Assembly (NCBI GenBank): GCA_019421015.1
Contig: JAHZGC010000023.1
Location: forward strand, 8,584 to 67,786
Direction of reading: 5' to 3'
DNA length: 59,203 nucleotides
Source: Coriobacteriaceae bacterium
GTDB lineage: Bacteria; Actinomycetota; Coriobacteriia; Coriobacteriales; UMGS124
Shown here: piece by piece, positions 53,242 through 59,203 of the stretch
How positions within the stretch are numbered: the stretch's first letter is position 1
How the letters are laid out: each line of letters begins with the position of its first letter
Made by a program: the position numbers and the translations under genes
Notes under the pieces: generated by a model
Database searches by the model: none
Told to the model about the DNA's origin: nothing
The model's input: only the letters and a program-made list of their open reading frames with translations

Positions 53242-55052
53242 ACGGGAGGTCGAAACCGGTGAACAAGGTTCGCCGCTGGGGCAGCCTGCTGCGTACGGAC
53301 ACCTGGGTGCTGCCCTTTTTCTCTCGCTACAAACGAGTCCTCGGACTCTCGTTGCTTCTTGGTGTCGCGGCTGCCGCGTGTTCGAGCGCTTTGATGTTCG
53401 CATCGGGTTATCTGATCAGTGCTTCGGCGGAACGGCCCCTTGAGGGGATCTTTGCCCTGTTCACGCCCCTTGCCCTTGTTCAGATTTTTGGTATCGGCAA
53501 ACCGTTTGCGGCCTATTTCGAGCGTCTGTACAGCCATGACTGGGTGCTGAGGATGACCTCGGAGCTGCGCCTTCGGCTGTACCGCGCGTTTGAGTCCAGC
53601 CCGTCGGGTCGCGGGGTGGGGGAGGTTCTGGGGCTCCTCGCGCAGGACGTTGCACATATCCAAGACCTCTATCTCCGCTCGGTGTTTCCCACAGTCGTCG
53701 CCCTGGTGCTCTGGGTCGGCATGGCGCTGTTGTTCGGGTTCTTCACCTGGTGGTTCGGCCTTGCGATGCTGCTGTTGGTGGGCGTCTGCGTCTTGCTTGT
53801 GCCGTTGGTTTCGGTTTTAGTGAACGGCGCCCGCCGATTGCGGGCCGACAACCTGTCCGCCGAGCTGTATGCCAGCGCCGCCGACGACGTCCTGGGCGTG
53901 GGAGACTGGCGCTGCTCCGGGCGTCGGGGGGATTTTGTGGGGCGCGTTATGGGCGCGCGCCGCTCCATCCAAGAGACCGTCGAAGCCATGGAGCGGTTCG
54001 ACCGGCGCCGCGACCTTCTCGTCCAGGTGCTGCTGGGGGCGGCCGCCGCGTTCGTTGCCCTCTGGGCGGCTTGGCGCTTTGGCTCCCCGGCTGAAAACCC
54101 GGGGGCCTATGGGCGGCCGGGGGATTGGATCGCGGCTTTTGTCCTGGGATTTTTTCCGCTGATCGAGGTGTTTGCCCCGGTGTCGGAGGCCGCCGTCAGG
54201 GCCGGAGGCCACAGGGCGGCCATCGAGCGCCTCAATGCCCTTGACGTTCAAGCGAAGGCAGAACCCCCGGCCCCAGTTGCGCCCGGACCCTTCCGCGGGG
54301 TCTCCGTGGACGGCTGTCCGATCGTCCTCTCGGGCGTCAGGTTTTCATACCCGCAGGGCAAAGGCGAGGTCCTGCGCGGCATCGACCTGAGCGTCGAGCC
54401 CGGGGAGAAGGTCGCGGTGCTCGGCCCCAGCGCGGCGGGGAAGTCCACGCTGCTGGGGCTTCTACACGGCGACCTGGCTCCCACGGGAGGGACCGTACGC
54501 CTGGGTGGGTTGGACCCAGCCTCAATCGGGGCGGAGATGCCGCGCTATGTGGGGGTGATTCCCCAGGAGACCTACCTGTTCAACACGACTTTGCTCGAAA
54601 ACCTTCGGGTCGCGAGCCCCGAGGCGTCTGAGGAGCAGGTCCGTGCGGCTTTGGAGGCGGTCGGGCTGGGCACCCTGCTCAAGAGGCTGCCGCAGGGACT
54701 GCAGACCATGGTTGACGAGGCCGGTCTGCGCTTCTCGGGCGGGGAGCGCCATCGGGTGGCCCTTGCCCGCGTGCTGCTCCAGGACGCCCCCGTCGTGCTG
54801 CTGGACGAGCCGACCGTGGGGCTCGACCCCGTGACGGAGGCCTCGCTTCTTCGTGGCGTCTTTGAGGTGTTGGAGGGCAAGACCGTCGTGATGGTTACCC
54901 ATCACCTGATGGGCGTCGAATCGATGGACCGCATCGTCTTCATCGAAGAGGGGAGGGTGGTCCTCGAAGGCCCTCCCGCCCGACTCGAGGCCACGAGCGA
55001 ACGCTATCGACGCCTGTTGGCCATGGACCGGGGCCTAGAGCATTTTGAATAA
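53238..55052 (+). CDS. cydC: CydC-like ABC transporter subunit
   Basis: Partner of CydD, 604 residues: six helices (about 30-340), then an ATPase domain with Walker A GPSAAGKS, signature FSGGERHR and DEPTVGLD. The ATG at 53238 overlaps the cydD stop by four bases. The last five residues and the stop (LEHFE-TAA) are encoded by the beginning of repeat copy C: the frame reads through the element's CTAGAGCATTTTGAATAA. The original C-terminus has thus been replaced or extended by the repeat. Confidence 0.88.
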   Translation: MNGRSKPVNKVRRWGSLLRTDTWVLPFFSRYKRVLGLSLLLGVAAAACSSALMFASGYLISASAERPLEGIFALFTPLALVQIFGIGKPFAAYFERLYSHDWVLRMTSELRLRLYRAFESSPSGRGVGEVLGLLAQDVAHIQDLYLRSVFPTVVALVLWVGMALLFGFFTWWFGLAMLLLVGVCVLLVPLVSVLVNGARRLRADNLSAELYASAADDVLGVGDWRCSGRRGDFVGRVMGARRSIQETVEAMERFDRRRDLLVQVLLGAAAAFVALWAAWRFGSPAENPGAYGRPGDWIAAFVLGFFPLIEVFAPVSEAAVRAGGHRAAIERLNALDVQAKAEPPAPVAPGPFRGVSVDGCPIVLSGVRFSYPQGKGEVLRGIDLSVEPGEKVAVLGPSAAGKSTLLGLLHGDLAPTGGTVRLGGLDPASIGAEMPRYVGVIPQETYLFNTTLLENLRVASPEASEEQVRAALEAVGLGTLLKRLPQGLQTMVDEAGLRFSGGERHRVALARVLLQDAPVVLLDEPTVGLDPVTEASLLRGVFEVLEGKTVVMVTHHLMGVESMDRIVFIEEGRVVLEGPPARLEATSERYRRLLAMDRGLEHFE

Positions 55053-55142
55053 AGTCCCGCACCGCGTTGCGGCGGGGCTTATGTGCCCTAACGCACCGCG
55101 CCCCGCCGCGCCTTGTGCAGGAACTTTCTCAAAATGCTCTAG
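55035..55142. repeat. Palindromic stop-codon-associated repeat, copy C
   Basis: 108 bp with perfect 14 bp terminal repeats CTAGAGCATTTTGA / TCAAAATGCTCTAG. The interior has GCGGCGGGGC/GCCCCGCCGC with an apical GTGC/GCAC. Its first 18 bases encode the last five residues and the stop of cydC. The arms again differ from copies A and B in a way that keeps pairing. Confidence 0.92.
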
Positions 55143-55284
55143 TAACAGGATGAGCTTTTAGCCTGAGGGTTGCAGACCCGGCTCCCCCAGGGTGTGGGGT
55201 TGGGGTATAAATGAAGGCACCTCTGGTATCCTGGGGCACCTTTTTGGTTGCCTTTACGTTTCGTCAGACAGGAGAGCGACCACT

Positions 55285-56790
55285 ATGGGCGATGTCATCG
55301 ATTTCAAGTCGGCCCTTGAGCGTATCAACCAAGACCTGGAAGATCCCGAGGCCCCCCATGCGGGCGACGAGGTCGAGCTGACCTACGATCCAAAGCCGGG
55401 CAGTGTGGGCGTGACGGTCTACACGACTCCCGAAGGCACCGCCCACCTCACCGTGACGGCGCCGGCCCTCGACGTGGCACCGGTTATCGCCATGGCGCAG
55501 GACGCCTTGCTTGCAAGCTTTGGGGTTGCCCCGGGAGACAAGAAAGGCCTCGAGGCCGTTGTCGCGTCGTTGGGGCAGGCTTCTTACGACGCGTTCGTCG
55601 CCACCTTTGTCCAGCAGCATTTCTTTGGCAAGGCGATGCTGCGTACGGGCATCATGCCCTTTTTGAGCCCCGACCTTCTCACGGGGGAAGCTCCCCAGGA
55701 GGGGCAGGACTACGTCTTTGAGTTTGAGGTCCTTATGCGCCCGTCCTACGAGCTGACCTCGTACGACCCCGTCAAGGTCAAGCTGCCCGAGAAGAAGGAG
55801 GTAAGCTCCAAGGACGTGAGCGCATACTTGACGGGCATGGCCGAGGAGCTTTCTACCTGGGAAAACGATTCCTCACGAACCGATGTCGCCGACGGGGACC
55901 ACGTAAGCCTCAACCTCGACGCGACGGCCGACGGCAGGGAGTTCAAGCCGCTGACGGGCCGCCACCTCCCCTATGTCGTTGGGTCCGGCGCAATCTCCCC
56001 GGAGTTCGACGGCACGTTGGTGGGCATGAAGCCCCGTGAGCGTCGCGAGGTGAGCGTCAGCGTGGCGGTGCCCGACGAGCAGGGCGGGGTTGCCTACCAG
56101 GTTGTCCAGCTCAAGGTGCAGATCGACGAGATCCAGCGCCGCGTGCCTGCAAAGATCGACGACGCCTGGGTCGCGGCAAACATGCCCGAGGCTCAGACGC
56201 TGTTGGGCCTGAGGAGCCGCATCCGCACCCTGTTGGAGCGCGAGGCCGAACTTTCCTACCACGACCAGCTTATGGCCCTGTGTGCAGAGGAGCTTGCGAC
56301 GCGCCTTGTCGGCGAGCCTGACGACCTCTACGTCGAGAAGATGCGCGACGAGCTCGTCTCCCAGTATATCGAGGACCTGAACCGCAACGGGGTCGACTAC
56401 CAGCAGTTCATAAGCCAGCCAGGTTTTGACGTCAAGCAGTGGGAACAGAGCATGACCGAGGAGGCCCGTCATGCCCTGAGGCGTGGCCTTGCCCTCGACT
56501 CGCTGGCCGACCACCTCGACATCCAACTCGAACAGGCCGACATCGCCAAGGTCGTGTCCTCCATGGCACCCGGCCATGAGGAGGAGGTCCTTGCGACGAT
56601 GGTCGAGACGGGCCAGATGCCCAAGATGTGCGAGGTGGCCTTGCGCACCCGTGCCAACGAGTGGCTGGTCGAGCATGTCCAGAGTGTCGGGCTCAAGGGT
56701 TCGGGAGCCCTTGTCATCGAGGGCGGTGCGTCCGACAGCCGCCGCACTCGTCATGACCGCGGGGAGGGCCCCAAGCTCCAGTTGATTTAA
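55285..56790 (+). CDS. tig: Trigger factor, divergent N-terminus
   Basis: Ribosome-associated chaperone and prolyl isomerase. It has 501 residues (about 430-450 is usual). An FKBP-type domain is at about 215-310 (DGDHVSLNLDATADGREF and GSGAISPEFDGTLVGMKPRERREV). The helical C-terminal chaperone domain follows. The N-terminal part aligns loosely and I cannot find the GFRxGxxP ribosome-docking loop. The start ATG at 55285 follows AGGAG; a longer reading from 55192 is unsupported. The assignment rests on the FKBP plus C-terminal domains. A terminator follows. Confidence 0.75.
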   Translation: MGDVIDFKSALERINQDLEDPEAPHAGDEVELTYDPKPGSVGVTVYTTPEGTAHLTVTAPALDVAPVIAMAQDALLASFGVAPGDKKGLEAVVASLGQASYDAFVATFVQQHFFGKAMLRTGIMPFLSPDLLTGEAPQEGQDYVFEFEVLMRPSYELTSYDPVKVKLPEKKEVSSKDVSAYLTGMAEELSTWENDSSRTDVADGDHVSLNLDATADGREFKPLTGRHLPYVVGSGAISPEFDGTLVGMKPRERREVSVSVAVPDEQGGVAYQVVQLKVQIDEIQRRVPAKIDDAWVAANMPEAQTLLGLRSRIRTLLEREAELSYHDQLMALCAEELATRLVGEPDDLYVEKMRDELVSQYIEDLNRNGVDYQQFISQPGFDVKQWEQSMTEEARHALRRGLALDSLADHLDIQLEQADIAKVVSSMAPGHEEEVLATMVETGQMPKMCEVALRTRANEWLVEHVQSVGLKGSGALVIEGGASDSRRTRHDRGEGPKLQLI

Positions 56791-56820
56791 AGCGATTCCC
56801 AAGGGTTCGCAGACATCGCC

Positions 56821-56872
56821 ATAAAAGGAGGGCCGCCCGCATCGCGCAGTGTGCAGGCGGCCCTCCTTTTAT
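56821..56872. terminator. Bidirectional terminator between tig and citrate synthase
   Basis: Perfect 17 bp stem ATAAAAGGAGGGCCGCC (56821-56837) with 56856-56872, giving A/T-rich flanks in both directions. Suits the convergent pair of genes. Confidence 0.92.
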
Positions 56873-56899
56873 GTATGCTCGAGCGTTTGGGGACGGAAA

Positions 56900-58351
56900 C
56901 TAGTCGCCGATGGCGTCTGCGTCCGAAAGCGTCTGAACCACGAGGTCGGCTGCCCGAGGCTGCTGGCCCTCCTCGCGCTCGGCCAGGGGCACGTAGGCCC
57001 TGCGGTGGGAGACGCTCTTGTAGGCGGGGCGTATGATCCTGCGGCCGCTCACGAGCTCTTCGAACCGATGGGCCGCCCAGCCCGCCATGCGCGCCGTGGC
57101 GAACAGGGGGGTGTAGAGGGACTGGGGAATCCCGAGCATGTTGTACACAAAGCCGGTATAAAGGTCGATGTTGGCGCAGAGCACCTTGGTGGTGCCGCGC
57201 TCTTCACGCATGATCTGCGGTGTGAGCTGCTCAATAAGCTCCAAAAGCCGCAGCTCGCGTTCGAACTCCGTGCCTTTGGCAAGTTTTAGGGCGTGGTCGT
57301 GGCAGATGCGGGCGCGGGGGTCGCTGAGCGTATACACGGCGTGACCCATGCCGTAGATAAGGCCGGAGCCGTCGTTTGCCTCCTTGCGCGCTATCTTGCG
57401 CAGGTAGTCGGCCACCTGGCCCTCGTCGGTCCAGTCGTTCACGTGGGCCTCGATGTCGAGGCACATCTCGCGCACCTTGCCGTTTGCGCCGCCGTGTTTC
57501 GGCCCTTTGAGAGAGCCTATGGCGCCGGCGTAGGCCGCATAGGGGTCGGTGCCGCTCGACGTGAGGACGCGGCAGGTGAACGTGGAGTTGTTACCGCCGC
57601 CGTGCTCCGCCTGAAGCATAAGGAGTATGTCGAGCATACGGGCTTCGTCACTGGTGTACTCGTGGTCCGGCCTGAGCATGTCGAGGATGGTCTCGGCGGT
57701 GGAGAGGCCCGGTTTGGCCCGGTGCCACACCATGTCTTTGCCGTAGTAATACTGTTGGATCGAATAGTGGGAGAGCACGGCGATGCGCGGTATGCGGGAG
57801 ATGAGGCTAAGCGCGGTGTCGATCTCGTGTTTGGCACCGGTGTCGTTGGGGGTCAGGTCGGCAGCGTACAGCTGGAGGATGGAGCGGCCCAACATGTTCA
57901 TGACGTCGTAGGCGGGGTGCGTGAGGATGTGGTCGTTCACGAAGTTTTTAGGCAGGTCGCGTTCGGCGTCCAAGATGGCCTGGAACCGCGCCAGGTCTGA
58001 TGCGGTGGGCAGTACGCCGGCAAGCAGCAGGTAGACGAGCTCTTCGTAGCCGAAGCGGTCGTCTGCAACGACGTTGTCGATGAGGTCCTTGATGTTGAAG
58101 CCGCGCAGCGTGAGCTCGCCCTCGCAGGGCTGCTGGTCTCCCTCGTTCACGATATATCCGTGGACGTTGGAGATGCGGGTCACGCCGGCCATGACGCCCG
58201 TGCCATCGCTGTTGCGCAGGCCGCGCTTGACGTTGGCCCTCTCGTAATTGCGGGGGTCTATGGTGTTGCAGCGTTCGAAGCGTTCGTAGAGGTCGAAAGG
58301 CTCTGGGGCCGGGGTAGCCGAGGTGTCGGCGGGCTCGGGTGCGTTGGCCAT
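56900..58351 (-). CDS. gltA: Citrate synthase
   Basis: Condenses oxaloacetate with acetyl-CoA. It has 483 residues. The conserved histidines and aspartate are visible: AEHGGGNNSTF (acetyl-CoA/first His), GPKHGGANGKV (second His), and YGMGHAVYTLSDPR with the catalytic-site aspartate region further on. The ATG at 58351 follows GGAG; a 5-residue upstream extension (from 58366) is possible. The gene lies 27 bases from the ACT protein gene on the same strand. Confidence 0.94.
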   Translation of the reverse strand: MANAPEPADTSATPAPEPFDLYERFERCNTIDPRNYERANVKRGLRNSDGTGVMAGVTRISNVHGYIVNEGDQQPCEGELTLRGFNIKDLIDNVVADDRFGYEELVYLLLAGVLPTASDLARFQAILDAERDLPKNFVNDHILTHPAYDVMNMLGRSILQLYAADLTPNDTGAKHEIDTALSLISRIPRIAVLSHYSIQQYYYGKDMVWHRAKPGLSTAETILDMLRPDHEYTSDEARMLDILLMLQAEHGGGNNSTFTCRVLTSSGTDPYAAYAGAIGSLKGPKHGGANGKVREMCLDIEAHVNDWTDEGQVADYLRKIARKEANDGSGLIYGMGHAVYTLSDPRARICHDHALKLAKGTEFERELRLLELIEQLTPQIMREERGTTKVLCANIDLYTGFVYNMLGIPQSLYTPLFATARMAGWAAHRFEELVSGRRIIRPAYKSVSHRRAYVPLAEREEGQQPRAADLVVQTLSDADAIGD

Positions 58352-58378
58352 GGTTGGCTCCTCCATAGAACGGGCGCT

Positions 58379-58657
58379 TTAGATACGGTGCATGAACTTG
58401 AAGACGTCCTCGCGCTGGACCTGAATCTGGACGCCGAGGGACTCGTTGAGCGAGGTCACGGCTTCTCGCAGGGCATCGAAGGTGGTGAGGTTCTCGTCGA
58501 GGTCGACGAGCATCGTCATGGTAAAGATGCCGTCGAGAATGGTCTGACTGATGTCAACGATGTTCGCCGAGCATTCGGAGAGCTTGGTGGCGACGGCGGC
58601 GACGATGCCGCAACGGTCGGCGCCGAGGACGGTTACGACAACACGGGTCTGGTTCAT
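58379..58657 (-). CDS. ACT-domain protein (UPF0237 family)
   Basis: A 92-residue single-domain regulator: VVVTVLGADRCGIVAAVATKL and NIVDISQTILDGIFTMTMLVD match the UPF0237/ACT small proteins. ACT domains bind small ligands such as amino acids; the ligand here is unknown. The ATG at 58657 follows AAAGGAG. A 74-residue longer reading has no binding site. It is cotranscribed with citrate synthase. Confidence 0.87.
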   Translation of the reverse strand: MNQTRVVVTVLGADRCGIVAAVATKLSECSANIVDISQTILDGIFTMTMLVDLDENLTTFDALREAVTSLNESLGVQIQVQREDVFKFMHRI

Positions 58658-58910
58658 GGGACACGGCTCCTTTGAGTCGGGGGGCATGGCGTGCCCCGAA
58701 GGCCGAAATGGTAAAACGCCATTGTACGCGTCGGTTTCTGCTCGGTGGCCCGTGAGCGCTTCACGACCGCTGACGGACACGACGGCCACATCTTGTATGC
58801 ACGTTCTGTCGACGGATGCCACAGCGTGGGTTCCAAGAGTCGTTGACAGGTTGAAACTTATATGTAGCAGATGGGTCAAATCCGTGACGCGGGCAGTTGA
58901 GGGAGCAAAA
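58658..58910 (+). other. Divergent intergenic region before the terminal lipoprotein gene
   Basis: No gene is supported. A TTGACA hexamer lies at 58843-58848, but no convincing -10 box at 16-18 bases follows (TAGCAG at 16 is poor); AT-rich TTATAT lies at 58858-58863. Promoters for both directions should be here but cannot be pinned. Confidence 0.4.
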
Positions 58911-58970
58911 ATGGGCGATTATGGGGATAGGTTCAAAAGATGCTGGGGGAAGGTCCCGGCTGCGATGTAG
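58911..58970 (+). CDS. 19-residue leader ORF upstream of the lipoprotein
   Basis: ATG at 58911 follows a good ribosome binding site (GAGGGAGC). The frame MGDYGDRFKRCWGKVPAAM ends in TAG that overlaps the TAGGAGG ribosome binding site of the next gene. The arrangement suggests translational coupling or a leader peptide, but so short a frame can be chance; no homology can be judged. Confidence 0.35.
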   Translation: MGDYGDRFKRCWGKVPAAM

Positions 58971-58979
58971 GAGGCATCA

Positions 58980-59203
58980 ATGAAGAACCGTGCGCTTATA
59001 GGCCTTTCGGCAGCGTGCATGTCGGCTCTCGTGGCCACCGCAGTGGGTTGCGGCGAGCCCATCCACGAGCCCTACACGCCGCCGGAGAAGGACGCCGTCG
59101 AGCAGGCCCAGCCTGCCGCCGACAAGGCCGAAGAAGAAAAGGCCGCCGCCGACCTTTCGAAAGAAGAGGCCGAGAACCGCAACGCGGATGGGGCCGACGC
59201 TGC
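58980..59203 (+). CDS. Lipoprotein, partial (truncated by window end)
   Basis: ATG at 58980 after TAGGAGG. A lipoprotein signal peptide (MKNRALIGLSAACMSALVA, then TAVGC) is followed by a Pro/Glu/Lys/Ala-rich region. 74 residues are visible and the frame remains open at 59203. Function unknown; the downstream part is missing. Confidence 0.85.
   Translation, partial: MKNRALIGLSAACMSALVATAVGCGEPIHEPYTPPEKDAVEQAQPAADKAEEEKAAADLSKEEAENRNADGADA

Overview
This is a GC-rich window whose proteins look like those of class Coriobacteriia (Actinomycetota; Collinsella/Olsenella-like gut bacteria). The placement rests on the family resemblance of the encoded proteins, the codon use, an LPXTG surface protein with Ig-like repeats, and the gene content (split transketolase, secA-prfB, ftsEX-rnr-smpB, menB/menE); I could not test it by search. 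No prophage, insertion sequence or CRISPR array is visible. Almost every base belongs to a gene or a recognisable RNA or regulatory site.

Layout. 1-1710: infC-rpmI-rplT behind a structured leader with a terminator-like hairpin; infC appears to start at a rare AUA codon. 1781-6186 (minus): a WecA/TagO-type phosphosugar transferase, an 835-residue CAP-domain cell-wall protein and a PaaI-type thioesterase. 6286-6665: an unidentified structured RNA (6S-like shape) facing tRNA-Ala(CGC). 6918-11531: argCJBD behind a terminator-like hairpin. 11720-12988 (minus): an esterase and rnpB. 13051-18619 (minus): a tight six-gene operon of aminotransferase, ATP-grasp ligase, polyprenyl-phosphate glycosyltransferase, PLP decarboxylase and two small SMR-type transporters, divergent from a YfhO-type membrane glycosyltransferase (18848-21727). 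21886-26201: argF, argR, argG, a 52-residue membrane protein, argH. 26338-30003: class A PBP (minus) and tyrS. 30238-35946: a large NTPase-SARP regulator convergent with menB-menE. 36205-48446: secA, prfB, yitT-like, transketolase halves, ftsE, ftsX, rnr, TPR protein, smpB. 48489-56790: flavin reductase-rubredoxin, RluA-type pseudouridine synthase, U32 protein, cydDC, trigger factor. 56900-58657 (minus): citrate synthase and an ACT protein. The window ends in a truncated lipoprotein gene.

Three things stand out. (1) A 108-109 bp palindromic repeat with 14 bp terminal inverted repeats beginning CTAG occurs in three full copies and one deletion derivative. Every copy sits on the stop codon of a gene, and its internal hairpin arms change in a compensatory way between copies. 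(2) The 13-22 kb locus looks like an Arn-like or three-component glycosylation system in a monoderm: it should make a 4-amino sugar, load it on a polyprenyl phosphate, flip it with an SMR pair and transfer it outside with a YfhO-type enzyme, with an ATP-grasp ligase and an amino-acid decarboxylase as unusual extra members. (3) Several translation-related genes carry odd features: the AUA start of infC, an RF2 with SPT in place of the SPF stop-codon-reading tripeptide, and a trigger factor without the usual ribosome-docking signature.

Arginine biosynthesis is complete from N-acetylglutamate onward (argJ recycles the acetyl group) and carries its own repressor gene, argR, in the second cluster. 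The operon from secA through smpB groups secretion, termination, division and ribosome-rescue functions in a mostly overlapping array.
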